In this document: piece by piece, positions 1-12,755 of the stretch | Layout: every line of letters starts with the position of its first letter | Position numbering within the stretch: the first letter of the stretch is position 1 | Assembly: GCA_003415625.1 (NCBI GenBank) | Contig: PYIU01000008.1 | Span: 2,418,001-2,482,000, forward strand | DNA: 64,000 nt | From: Aquanectria penicillioides | Taxonomy: Eukaryota; Ascomycota; Sordariomycetes; Hypocreales; Nectriaceae | Reading direction: 5' to 3' | Program-made: the position numbers and the translations under genes | Notes under the pieces: model-generated | Told to the model about the DNA's origin: nothing | Database searches by the model: none | The model's input: only the letters and a program-made list of their open reading frames with translations

Positions 1-66
1 GAGTGCTGACATGCCCTCCTCTGCACCACCCAACTCCCACTTGATGCTAACCGTCGACGAAAACAG

Positions 67-1665
67 TTTGAGAAACTGGAAGAGCACCGTGGGCCTATCC
101 CGCTAAAGGTTACAGGAAACATTCCAGCATGGGCAGCAGGATCTCTGTACAGAACTGGTCCTGGACAGGCAACTATTGAGAATACATCCAAGGGGACTCA
201 CTATACCACGCATTGGTTCGATGGCTTCGCGCACACCCACCTCTTCAAGATCGAAGCCTCTCCAGCTCCAGGAGGAGAGACAACAGTCACTTACTCGTCT
301 CGGCGGCAATCAGAAGATTATGTTGCCCGCATCAAGAAGAAGGGCTGGCGTTCTGGCATCTCCTTTGGGCAAAAGGCCGACCCTTGCGTGGGCATATTCT
401 CAAAGGTCATGAGTGTCTTTGAACCCAAGCTCACCACTTACAACGTAACCGTCCTTCCCAATGTTCCCGGGGTACCCAAGGAGAAAGGCACCAAGTCGGG
501 CCATCGCAAAGGGCCCGACAATCTCTACGTCGCCACTGACGTAGCCGCCATGCAGCGCGTCGACCCAGCATCGCTCGAGCCGCTTGGCCCGGCTACGCAA
601 ACAGTCTTCCATCCGGATCTCAAAGGCCCGATGTCTAGTGCGCACGCGCAGCGAGATCCGGAGACGGGAGACTTTTTCAATTACAACCTCGAGTTTGGCC
701 GCACGGCGACGTACAGGGTATTCCGCGTCAACGCTTCCACAGGGAAGACTGAGATCCTAGCCACTGTTTCCGACGCCAAGCTGCCGGCCGGCTACATCCA
801 CAGCTTCTTTCTTACAGAAAACTACCTTGTTCTTTGCGTGTCCTCGGCTCACTACACATGGGGCGGACTCGGCATCGTATGGCAGCGCAACATGGTTGAA
901 GCGATAGAGCCATTCAACAAGTCGAAGCTCTGCCGATGGATTGTGGTTGACAGACGGCATGGAAAAGGGGTTGTTGCCAAGTTTTCGACGCCTGCTGGGT
1001 TCTTCTTCCACTCAGTCAATGCTTTTGAAGAGACTCTCAAGGGTGAAAACGGCGAGGAGCAAACAGACTTGCTTCTCGATTACATCGAGTACAGCAATTT
1101 CGACATCATCCACGCCTTTTACTACGATATTCTCCTTAATCGTAAGGATGCCGCAGAGAAGTTTTGGGTAGATGATGAGCAGGTCAACAGAATCCAGCGC
1201 AATCTTGTTAGGCAAAAATTCACAATGCCAAAGCCTGGCACAGTGGTCAAGGACGACTATTCAGCCGAAGCGGAGCGAGTCTTTGCAATCCCGAATCCGC
1301 ACGCGGGAGACTTGCCTACCATCAACCCTACCCTTCAGTGCAAGCCGTACCGGTATGTGTACAGCGTGCCTAACCGAGGCCTCAACACGGTCATCGACGC
1401 CATCGCCAAGACGGACATCAAGACACGAGAGGCACTGATCTGGGCGGGACCCCAAGGTCACATGCCGGGTGAGCCAATCTTTGTCCCACGTCCAGGCGCG
1501 ACGTATGAGGACGATGGAGTGCTTTTGAGCGTGGTGATTGACTGTTTGGCGGAGAAGGCGTATTTGTTGTGTCTAGATGCGAGGACGATGGTGGAGTTGG
1601 GGAGGGCCGACGCGGACTTTGCAATCGGGATGGGGTTCCATGGGATTCATCTCCCAAAAATTTAG
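67..1665 (+). CDS. Carotenoid cleavage oxygenase (CarT/CarX/CAO-2 type), 5' end outside window
   Basis: Iron(II)-dependent dioxygenase of the RPE65/carotenoid oxygenase family, which cleaves carotenoid chains to apocarotenals. In fungi it makes retinal (CarX) or the C35 precursor of neurosporaxanthin (CarT/CAO-2); I cannot tell which here. The open frame reaches back to position 10, but CTAAC at 46-50 followed by CAG at 64-66 looks like an intron end in phase 0, so 67 is taken as an exon start and at least one upstream exon is missing. The visible 532 residues begin with the family signature around HRGPIPL and LYRTGPG. All four iron-binding histidines are present: visible residues 193 (SAHAQRDP), 245 (GYIHSF), 315 (FFHSVNAFE) and 525 (GFHGIHLP). 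No break is visible, so the enzyme should be functional. No carotenoid synthesis gene is visible beside it, but the left flank is cut off. Confidence 0.9.
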   Translation, partial: FEKLEEHRGPIPLKVTGNIPAWAAGSLYRTGPGQATIENTSKGTHYTTHWFDGFAHTHLFKIEASPAPGGETTVTYSSRRQSEDYVARIKKKGWRSGISFGQKADPCVGIFSKVMSVFEPKLTTYNVTVLPNVPGVPKEKGTKSGHRKGPDNLYVATDVAAMQRVDPASLEPLGPATQTVFHPDLKGPMSSAHAQRDPETGDFFNYNLEFGRTATYRVFRVNASTGKTEILATVSDAKLPAGYIHSFFLTENYLVLCVSSAHYTWGGLGIVWQRNMVEAIEPFNKSKLCRWIVVDRRHGKGVVAKFSTPAGFFFHSVNAFEETLKGENGEEQTDLLLDYIEYSNFDIIHAFYYDILLNRKDAAEKFWVDDEQVNRIQRNLVRQKFTMPKPGTVVKDDYSAEAERVFAIPNPHAGDLPTINPTLQCKPYRYVYSVPNRGLNTVIDAIAKTDIKTREALIWAGPQGHMPGEPIFVPRPGATYEDDGVLLSVVIDCLAEKAYLLCLDARTMVELGRADADFAIGMGFHGIHLPKI

Positions 1666-3843
1666 TCAAGAGAAGCGGAATATTGAGGGCTTTGGAGGGA
1701 TCAAGAGTTGGATGAGAGCACCAATCTGACTATATCTGAGATATAGGGACCAGAAGGGGCACTCTTAGTTTACGATTTCATGACTTTTCTGCTGTAGTAG
1801 CGAACAAGCAAGCAAGCGAGCCAGAAAACAAGGCAATGATTTGGCAATGACTTGTTTCTATTCGGTTAAATTGATTTTCGCAAAGATGGGATAGGATAAC
1901 TTATGAACTAAGGGGGTTTTATCCATTTCGTGGCTAGTTCGTCGAGCTGATAAAACATCGTACCACTTTTTGATATCGCCAGCGAAACTCAGCTGGTGCT
2001 GAAGAGGCTGAAGCAGAACAACAGAGCGAGCGATCAACGGCAAGCCAAACCTTGTCAAGGCAAAAAGCCAAGCAAATGACATGGCATACGAGGTACGAAA
2101 AAGGTCAAGGAAACAATACCTTTCCCACAGGCCCCCCACATGACATGAGGACGAGGTCACGAGAGGACGGAGATCCTTGAGGGCGGCCCGTGGCGTGGAC
2201 GGCGCCGGCACTGCGGCGGCCGGTACCCCGCGAAATGCAACGTGGGTTGGGCGGAAAGGGGCCAGAATGGGCTGATGTGCGGCGACGGTGACGATGGAGG
2301 CAGCAAATCCCCGAGTTGAGGACCCTTGGAACAGGCGCATGCGATGCGGAAAGGGGGGGCGAACGCCGTGTACCATACATAGGTAATTATAACTGTACAT
2401 CACACATGCCATGCCATGGGGCTGTCATATGTAAGTCAGTAGTACACCATGTACATGATTTACATGGTACATGCTTTTGGCGCCGCATGTTCTATTTGCA
2501 GCTGGCCCCGGGGGGCCTTGTTCTTGTGGGGTGACCGTGGAGGCACCGACGGCGTGGAATCGCCAGAGCGTGGTGTTGACGGGCCTGCAAGGGGGATGCG
2601 CTGGACGAGATATCGAAGGGGGCGTAAGGAAAAGGGATGTGGTGGAAGGGGGCAGCTTTGATTGCGAAAGCGGACGGAGCTGATGATGATGAGTTGAATC
2701 GGAAAGGGGGGGGGGGGAGGGGGGCGTGCCGCGTTGGGCTGATTCCAGCGGTGAGCACGCAACAGCAGCCGGGTCGGGAGCGCAAGCGACGTTGAAAATC
2801 ATGTCGTCAACCGGCCGAGTATCCTGACATGTCGCCCGACGGACACGCGCTCGGGGCACCGGCTCTGACGACAAGGCGACGCCAAACACGACGGAGGGAG
2901 GTGTTGGGAGCAGATGAGCAGATGGCCATCTGGTCCGTGACGCGGAGGCACGGAAGGCCAAGGCCGCTGACAACGACGTGCGCGCGAGGGCGACGACGCG
3001 AGATTATCAGATGGCGAGCTTGGGCCGTGATTGATAAGGGTCAGTTATCAATCAGCCCTGCCCCCCCATGCAGGGACAGGTGAGAATAGCCGGGGGGCAG
3101 TGTTTGACGCGGCGAATCATGCCCGGAGTAGGCAATGACAGCCCAGCGCTCACCTGCACGTTTGAGCGTGCATCACGGCGATTGCAGTCGATGGATAGAC
3201 GTCCTCTCGGAACCTTCGGCAGGAGAGCCCGCGGAGGTCCGCGGCGGTTGACAATTGGGCTCATGAAGGGCGCGGGTGGGAAAATGTCACTGGTTTCGAT
3301 GCCTCATTTTGCCTTGCACATGTCAGACTACGTCACTGCATACCTTGTGGACCAAAACGAGCATTGTTTGCTTGCGAGAACACTTCTCATTCAGTGCCTT
3401 CAGTGTGTGCCTAATGGTTACAGTTCATTCAAACACTCCGGTCGCTTCTTTGTCGCCGTCCCCGTGCCCGTTCCCCAACCGCTGTCGCCGAGCCCCTTCT
3501 GTGATTTCAAGTAAATACAATATAAACCCCTGACTCCCAAAGTTGTCCCGTCTGCAAGACATGAGAAAAATTCATCGACGTTGGCGTCAATCGAATGTAT
3601 GCGGCGGCAATTGGCCTGCACGCGTCACCCAGTCTGGTTTCGTGGGTGACTTCTTTTCCATACGTATGTCCTCTTTTCATCTTCCTTCCTTTTTAGCTTC
3701 ATTGTTCCGAAGCTTCCCCAGGTAGTAGGGTATCGTTCCCGTCAAATATCCCGATTGTTGGTTGCGGTGTTGGTGGTTATGTTAGGTGAGTGGTAATGCG
3801 TGCTGAGTAAAAAAAAAATTGTGTGAGCGGGATATTTTGCTCT
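1666..3843. other. GC-rich spacer between convergent genes, no gene recognised
   Basis: This 2.2 kb lies between the 3' ends of the carotenoid oxygenase and isu1 genes. It holds long G tracts (about 2704-2726) and purine-rich stretches, more like a promoter than a typical 3' spacer. Several open frames up to 184 codons exist on both strands, but none shows a known motif or a convincing intron pattern. A noncoding transcript is possible but not visible from sequence alone. Confidence 0.5.
3004..3052. promoter_or_regulatory. Cluster of GATA-factor-like sites with a perfect inverted pair
   Basis: TTATCA at 3004-3009 is followed by the perfect 8-bp inverted repeat ATTGATAA (3030-3037) and TTATCAAT (3045-3052), separated by 7 nt. 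Paired HGATAR sites are the usual binding arrangement for fungal GATA factors such as AreA/NIT2 or white-collar proteins. The site is not next to an obvious start codon, so its role is inference only. Confidence 0.25.
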
Positions 3844-4496
3844 TTACGCAGCAGCAGCCGCGGGAGTGGCGTCGGCCGTAGGCATCTTCATGCCGGTGCC
3901 GCTCAAACTGGTCTGCTTGGCCTGGGGGTTCTTGGTGTAGTAGTCAGAGATGGCAGACTTGATTGCATCCTCAGCCAGCATCGAGCAGTGAACTGCAGGG
4001 AGGGGTTGGTTAGTCACATGTTCATTCATTTGAGATGGCGGCAATTGCGGGATGTGAGGGACATACGCTTGACGGGAGGCAGGCAGAGCTCCTTGGCAAT
4101 CTCAGTGTTCTTGACCTTGCCGGCCTCATCGAGGCTCATGCCACGGACAAGCTCAGTGAGGTAGCTGCTGGAGGCGATGGCGGAGCCACAGCCGAAGGTC
4201 TTGAACTTAACCTCGGAAATCTTCTGGGTGTCGGGATCGACGCGGATCTGAAGCTTCATGACATCGCCGCAAGCGGGGGCGCCAACAAGGCCGGTGCCAA
4301 CATCGAGGTCCTTCTTGTTCATGGAGCCGACATTGCGAGGGCGTGAGTAGTGGTCAAGCACCTTCTCATGGTAGGCACGCGAGGCGTTGACGGCGACGGC
4401 GGGAGCGAGCTGTCGCGCGGGCACAAGCGAAGGGCGGGCGAGAGGAGCAACGAGAGCAGCCCGTCGGGAGACAGCGCGGAGTCCTCGGGAGAACAT
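3844..4496 (-). CDS. isu1: Iron-sulfur cluster assembly scaffold protein, mitochondrial (Isu1/IscU)
   Basis: Scaffold on which [2Fe-2S] clusters are built in the mitochondrial matrix from cysteine-desulfurase sulfur, then passed on with Hsp70/J-protein help. Two exons: 4496-4067 and 3992-3844; the intron (3993-4066, 74 nt, GTATGT..CTGCAG) joins phase-correctly to give the motif LPPVKLHCSMLAEDAI. The product is 192 residues. Residues 1-40 are rich in Arg, Ala and Ser with no acidic residues, a typical matrix-targeting presequence. The three cluster-binding cysteines are C76 (GAPACGD), C103 (FGCGSA) and C146 (LHCSM), and the Hsp70-binding LPPVK motif is at 139-143. The C-terminus ends in a short Ala/Pro tail. 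This is an intact housekeeping gene. The start was chosen because it gives a complete presequence directly before the conserved YHEKVLDHY core. Confidence 0.97.
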
Positions 4497-4505
4497 TGTG
4501 TGCGA

Positions 4506-4514
4506 TTATCTGAA
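4506..4514 (-). promoter_or_regulatory. GATA/SRE-like site just upstream of the isu1 start
   Basis: On the coding strand the sequence TTCAGATAA lies about 10 nt before the isu1 ATG. It matches eight of nine positions of the ATCWGATAA consensus of fungal iron-responsive GATA repressors (SreA/Fep1/Sre class). One near-match in a 5' leader can occur by chance. Confidence 0.25.
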
Positions 4515-5209
4515 GATATGCGGGAGGGTGAGAGAGAGGCAGATGCGAGGCGGACAGGTGCCAAGGGAGATATTTCGATTCCGTGTGGTTAGGGGTTTGA
4601 GGTTGTCTGGATCGGTGTGCTGGACGATGTCGGAGGACGTGTTGTGGCAAGGTGGATGAAGGAGCTTTGAACTGGTCGTGACGGTGGATGGGGGCGGAGG
4701 GGGATGAAGAAGGGAGATTAAATTCGTAGGGCGGCGTTTGCGGAGGCGAGATACTCAAAGCTGAGATGGGCGGCGATCCGGGCTTGGAACAAAAAAAGAT
4801 GCGGGACTTGGCCCTTGGTCCTTTGGGAAAAGGATGGCGATTTCGGCCAATGCATCACCGGGCCCCGCCCAGGCCAATCACGAAGCTCCCATTGCTCGGC
4901 CATTACGTCTATGCTAGCTCGGTCCTCGGAGGAAGGTGCTGAGGTCTCCCAAAGGGGTTTGGCGTCTCGAAGGTTGGCACTAGTAACGCCTAGTAGCACT
5001 AAGGTACAGCACCAACCTCAGTGCAGCAGAGTGCAGAGTACAGAGTACGTACCCGCCCAACCCGCCTTCCATTCCCTTGAACAGGAAAGTCCAACCCAAA
5101 CTCCCTCACCCAGATCAAGCCCACCCAACACTGTGACTGCGGACCTGGAGAGTTGAGTCAGGGGGTCCTATTGGCTCAATCGCCTGTAGTGATGAAGAAG
5201 GCGGACTGC

Positions 5210-5550
5210 CGGTCTTGGGAGTCATCGGCTAAGGCTAAACTCATTGAGGAGAGAATACTCGGTGTCCTTGAGACATCTGGGGGAAAAGTTCACCGATGCG
5301 GTACTGGTAGTTCACCAAGAGCAGCCCGATCACGAGATGGGCTGCAGTAGCATCGGTTGGCATCAGTTAACGTGCTGTACGGCTCTATCAAGTTTATGAT
5401 ATGACGATCCTTTGACGAAGCGTTGGTGCACCGCAGCATTGGTAACCGAGGATGGTCAGCTCGGAGAATAACTCCGGATTAATCTGCGAGAGGGTGAGAG
5501 AGAGGTATTACAAATACCTGCAAGCGGGGCAACCTTCAACCGACCTCCTA
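5210..5550 (+). repeat. Dispersed repeat copy A (inverted partner at 12.0-12.4 kb)
   Basis: This segment aligns by eye, with many substitutions and an insertion of roughly 50 bp near 5340-5400, to the reverse complement of about 12035-12400. Shared words include AAGGCTAAACTCATTG / AAGGCTAAGCTCATTG, a CCGATGCGG..CCGGTAGTTCACC-like block, TATGACGATCC and GCAAGCGGGGCAA. A CT/GA-rich tract and a TTCAACC block close the similarity. I see no long terminal repeats or coding capacity. It could be a solo LTR, a MITE-like element or a duplicated promoter. Confidence 0.6.
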
Positions 5551-7062
5551 GCCCGTCCACCGTGCCGATCGGCCAGTAGGCTGGGAATAGCGACATGGGT
5601 GAAAATCCCAGCCCCGAAGCCGATGACTATCGCCGAAAAGCGACACGTCGCGGTCATGACGCTCGTTAGCCTTTGTACTCATTGGTGTGTATCTCGGTGT
5701 ATTGGGAGACATCATCGGTCGGTGATTTAGCCGGACATTGAACAAGTTTGGGGTGGTCAGCAGAAACCAGACGTTTCAAGGCTTTTGAAGCGCTCGCGGT
5801 ATTCGGGTGGCAGGCCGAAGGCTACAAGCGAGCGGATACGGTGATTCCAAACCTGCCGTACGGCCACGGACAGAACCCCCGACCATAGCCCCGAAGTCCG
5901 TCAATTGCCCACCGGTATTTTCTGACCGAGCTGGGTCACCATGTCAGGATGCAGTGTCAACCTAGTCACGTCCTGTCAATTTACCCCATACGACGGCAAG
6001 CCTGGCTCATCGAGTCCCACTCCGCGGGCGCGGGTTTGATCCCGCGGAGGTCTGCGACACGGCGACGGCTCGCACGCACACACACCTGCACAAAAGAAAG
6101 TTTGTTGGCATGGATGATAAGAAACCACGGTACATGTTGATGGTCGATGGATTCATCCGTGGATCATGGGTACGGCCGGACAAGCAGTGCCGACCATGGC
6201 TGCTGGGAGGGGTGGCAGGGAGCTTCATACGAACGAGGCCTGCACTGGCGAGCAACCCACGAGCGTCATCGACTCACGTGATGAGACTACCGCTCGAGAG
6301 GGCAAGGAGGACACCCTCACTGCCTGCCTTATCTGATGGGAAGCCGTTAGGAAATTGCCACATGTTGAGGGCGAGTACCTTCCTTGTACAACGAGACTAG
6401 TTTTCAGGGTCATTCAATGAAAAAAAAAAAAAAGGGAAAAAAAAGGAGTATCGCTCCGCTTTAAGTTCGGAGTCGGACTAGAAGCATTGGTGGGGAAGGT
6501 ATGTTCGTCAATGACTACCTAGAACCTGATACCTATTATTAATTGCGCACTCACTGTTATCAGATGCTCCTCGTCTCCGGGACCCCAGCACCACGAAACC
6601 TCCCCCGCTTCTTACGTTAGTGTCCCATGTCTTTGCAGCACGTGTTTATTGAGCAAACGCTTCAACCGGGCGGTCCCCATGTCATGCGCCACACAGCCAC
6701 AGTGGCTCATCCAAAGGGCTCCTCTGACCAGACCATGATATCTCTCCAGCTGCAAGTTTCTAAAATATTCGATGACTGATCTGCTGTGATGTAAGTGGAG
6801 GTCCAATATTTCATTAAATATGGGTCATCTGAATTCTAAAATGGCTCGGTAGATACTTCACAAGCGAAGATCTAAACACGACAGATCGAAGCGTCATAGA
6901 AGGAATTGAACTAAGAGCAACCAACAACCCACTCATCCGGGAGTACAGCAAGCTCGCAGCCTGTCTTCAACTATCGGCCATCGAGCTATTCGCCACTCTT
7001 TCCTCTAGCAACATCTTGCTCAGTGTGATCGGTGTGCTTAGTGTAGCTCGTGTAACTCAAAT

Positions 7063-7092
7063 GCCTTGTGTGCCTTGTGTGCCTTGTGTGCT
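7063..7092 (+). repeat. Short minisatellite, three copies of GCCTTGTGT
   Basis: The 9-bp unit GCCTTGTGT occurs three times head to tail at 7063, 7072 and 7081. No gene is nearby and it has no evident function. Confidence 0.8.
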
Positions 7093-9921
7093 TTATTTCC
7101 CTTTCTCGGCCACCCTGAGGCCCCCTTGGAACAATGAATTGAATCTTTAGCTTGAAGGTTTTCTTATTGACTGGGTGATTCTAAGGTTTACTGTAATTGC
7201 TTTGCCTATTTTCGCTGACCCGTGTGCTGATAATTACTAACTATAGCTTCGAAAAGTGCCAAGAAAGTTGACATCTCGGCATGAGCGTTGATGTCAACGT
7301 ACTCGGGCGAGAATCGATCATGCTCTGTTTTCGTTCGAATTGCTTCTACTCATTGTTGTAGAGATTTTATAGGGATTCTATAATCATAGCATGAACTGAG
7401 GTGCGCATTCATGGTTTGGCGTCTGCTTGCAGATCCACGACAACGAGTGAGATGCTCGCACGACGGAAATTGACATTGGGACAGCAGTCCATCATGGGCT
7501 TCAAGCAGCGAAGATACAGCCGCCAATGATTGAACAGCGCTGTATACTACTGGCAGCCTTCAGGCAAACAGTGATGGGCATATTCAGAATGGCAAGCTTC
7601 ATCGTGCATCTGAAGCGATGTCGCCACGTCGAAGGTCTCGGCTCAGTGTTAGCAGGCCTCTTTGTCTTCTTGAGTGACTACAGTTGTGGGGGTTTATCTA
7701 GCCAAACCGACTGTGTCGGTGGGATAAGCTCTGATGTGCTTGACACATTTAGGTGGTTGATGAACGCCTTCTTCAATTCGGTAATCGAATAGACATCAAC
7801 GACCACTGTCGAATCGTCGCTCAGCGTATTGGCAGCATATTTGAAGAGGTTTGGGTATGTATCTTCGTCATTATGAACTCACTTTAGTCGTCTGAATCTG
7901 AGGATTCTTATCACAGATCGTAGTCAGTCCGAGAAATCGCCTTCGTGCTCCGAGTTGGGTGGGTTCACGCCAAGATTGATCTCGTTACCGCCATGGCTTG
8001 AGCCGAAAATCTCATCTCGCTCAGAATCATTGTTATGTTCATCTAGGTCTGCCGAGCATGTGAGGTTTATCGTTGCACGCAAGCAAGTTCACCCTCACTT
8101 AACTTTCACTCCACACATTTCGCTGTTGCCAGGGTGCAAACCATCCGACCCGGGAATTAACTTATAGCTCTCAAAGCTCACTGTAGTTGTTCGTTTCAGT
8201 GAATGCGCCCGCTAAATCGCAAAGTGCTAAGGCTCAAAGACGCGCTTGCGAATGCCGCGCCTACGCATAGCGCCTAAACACAATGCTGACATGCAACGCC
8301 CTCGTAGCGCCCAAATACCTTCTACTCATGAACAAAAACCCTTACGAAAGAAGCGTATTGCCCGTAAATATAGAAAGCCCTTGTCCTGTAGATATGCAGG
8401 TAAACGCATTGGTTGGAAGTGGTGCTCGTCGGCGTTGATTGCACGTTGATTTGGCGCTGAAGCCGAGATACCAATATCCGCTTCTGAGTGGAAGCGCACA
8501 ACACTATCTACGCCTCGCGTTAGAGGCTGCCCTAGCATTGCGAGTTACCTGAACCTGGCGGTTCAATCCTATGTGCCTATGTCACAAGTGCTACTTAAGC
8601 GATGTAGAGAAGTGAGAATGGAGTATTATTCTAGAAAGGAATTTCTTTGACTACAAGATTTCTTTTTCTAGAACCAATATGAACTTGTCCCAGTAGGTGG
8701 CTCCCGCCTGCGCGGATTGCCAAACGATTTACAAGGCAATGTAGTTCTGGTTGGCCAGTTGCACTTAATTCATTATAGAGTCACGCCAGCGAAACGAATA
8801 CAAGTTTTACTCAAGTATTGCAGAGAATCAACGATCCATCAGATTTGTCCTCCAGTGCACACATACGTCAGGCTCTTGAAGATCCTTTCGCGCATTGGGT
8901 GACAGAGTTGCCTCGTGTCTCTCAAGAAGCCAACCTTATCTGGAACATTGTCTAGCAATAGATGAAGTTCAAGGCTTCAAAAAGTTTTTGTTACTGCCGA
9001 AATCGGAGCCGTGAGGTACCAGTGTCGTAATATTTCTGCACCTTTGTACCTAGTTTGCACGAATCCTTGCACTGGCGCCAAGCCATATGTGGACCAGGAT
9101 GTGGCGAGGCTCCAGATCTTGCCGGATTCTGCAGGCCTCGGCTACTGATTGATCAGTACCGAAACATGAACACTGGCTAAGATGAAATGGGATGTTTAGT
9201 CCTCGCTGCTTTAATACAACAGCTCTACGTGAGTAGAGTCGTGATGGTCTTACCGTGGCAGCAGTGGGAAAATCGTGACCTACATCACCTCAGATGGTGG
9301 CGTTTAAAGCAGCAAGGATAAACCTCCGGGTTTGACTAGTGGGTATGCATGGTTGGGTACTCCTGATTGATAAGATTCACTGATTGATAATGCCGCAGCC
9401 ATCTCCGCGAGGGCATGGTGGCCCCCTGTCTCCTAAATTTGCAAAGTCGCATGATTATTCTAAAAAAATTTCGGCCAGGGGGTGTACTGGGGCGATTGGG
9501 GCGGCGAGCGACAGGCGCGACAAATTGTTGCTAGTAACAGCCGCGAAAAATAAGACTTTGTTCATTAGAAGCATACATCATGAGAACGCCATGATTCTCC
9601 CAAACAGCATCTATCAAGCCTTCATTGAGACAACTTAGCAGTCTAGAGCAAAACGAAATACTAGCATCATTTAGTGATCCAACCGTTTTATTCAAGCTCG
9701 AATGACTCAATATCCACGGTTACCAAAGAGAATAGTACGCTTGGGATAAACATAACCTCCTGACCAACAAATCTCGGAAGGGGACGTATCGCATATTCGT
9801 GTAGACTTAAGCCTTGAGATCATCTCCTCGAGCGTAGCTCAAGTCCAAGGGAGCCCACCTCAGCTGGAGGTGCTCTTGCGAACTAGGAAGGGAGGCATTG
9901 GCATCGAGAGTTGTGGTCTCC

Positions 9922-11694
<1,773 letters not shown>

Positions 11695-12755
11695 CTCGAC
11701 TCTCTACGAGGCCAAGTAGCTCGGTAACGGGCGGGCGAGGAGGGTCGGATAGGCAATTGGGAGGCGATGGGGAGGTGGCGTGCGTGATCGAGGTTGGGGA
11801 AGGTGACTCTTATAGGTAAGGTAAATCCAGCGGTGACTTATAAACGGAAGAAGGATATCCCGCTCCGGATGAAAGGAAATTCAGTTAGAAGGAGAGATTT
11901 TCAACACCCACAGAAATGATGATCTCTTGAAAGGCCCACGACGAAATATCAGCGAATGCGTCGCATATTGAGTGTGAAAATTGGCTGCAGAAAACCCGAT
12001 TGGGATCAATTGACTAGCTAAGAGCCTCTCATTACGCAAATAAAGCCCAGGAGGAAGGTTGAAGATTGCCCCGCTTGGAGCCATTTGCACATGATACCCC
12101 CCTCCCCCTCGCAGATCAATTCAACCCGAAGTCATGCTCCGAGTTGACCATCCCAGGTTGCAGATACAGCGGTGCACAAACGCTTCATCAACGGATCGTC
12201 ATACCATAGATGTGATATCTCGTGATTCGACAACTCTCGGTGAACTACCGGTGCCGCATCGGTAGATTTCCCCAGATACCTCAGGTGCATCGTGCAGAAT
12301 GTTCTCTCCCCCAATGAGCTTAGCCTTGGCCCTTGACGAGTGGGTGCGCAACGCAGGACGGACCCAGTGGGATTCTCCTAATGCCGAAACCGGCGGGCCA
12401 ACAGGTTCCCGACGACATCTCCAGACAATGCCTACCCTGGATTGCTGTGCAAACAACCATTTGGCTGTCCCAAACGAGACTGGAAGGATGTCTAATATTT
12501 TGATAGCAATTGAACCTGTTAGAAGATTTTATTCACATTGTTTCATTATTCTAAAATTAAACCCTGAACAATCCTACGGGAAATCCAAACTTCATAACAT
12601 GACGTCACTGTAACCAAGACTGGGTATGACTCCAACTTTCCCAAATCCTTCGGCATGCAACCAACTTTACCGCAGCCTCAAAACCCATGTACAAAAAAAT
12701 ACCACAAGCCTTTCATAATACAACGCATAAATGCTCCTAGAGCCCGAGACCTTCG
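11695..12755. other. Promoter region of the kinase gene; otherwise no gene
   Basis: This 1.06 kb separates the kinase start from the stop of the Zn2Cys6 regulator; both genes read on the minus strand. The first 130 bp before the kinase ATG are pyrimidine-rich on the coding strand, as in a fungal 5' leader. Most of the rest is repeat copy B. No open frame with a motif was found. Confidence 0.5.
12035..12400 (-). repeat. Dispersed repeat copy B, upstream of the kinase gene
   Basis: This is the reverse-oriented partner of the 5210-5550 repeat. The shared block runs from about 12330 down to about 12040 on the minus strand and lies 350-700 bp upstream of, and in the same direction as, the N-acetylglutamate kinase gene. 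Similarity upstream of 12330 is weak. If it is a transposable-element remnant it may have contributed promoter sequence to the kinase gene. Confidence 0.6.

Larger units (their letters stand above)
4515..9921. other. Gene-poor region, 5.4 kb, no gene recognised
   Basis: No open frame here shows a known motif, a signal peptide or a plausible exon chain. Contents that can be named are one copy of a dispersed repeat (about 5210-5550), A-rich runs near 6420-6450, a small minisatellite near 7063, and two copies of TGATTGATAA near 9366-9390 (GATA-like). The stretch has the mixed look of decayed intergenic or old transposon-derived DNA, but I could not identify a transposase remnant. Confidence 0.45.

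Noticed and set aside
1858..2412. 184-codon minus-strand open frame in GC-rich spacer
   Set aside because: No motif, no plausible introns, and overlapping frames of similar length occur on the other strand, as expected in GC-rich DNA.
2425..2973. 182-codon minus-strand frame
   Set aside because: Pro/Ser-rich composition arises from the G tracts on the other strand; no conserved feature.
6020..6060. T-arm-like GCGGGTTTGATCCCGC as a tRNA
   Set aside because: No matching acceptor stem, D arm or anticodon arm upstream.
8550..8580. GGTTCAATCC B-box word as a tRNA
   Set aside because: The T stem does not pair and no A box is present.
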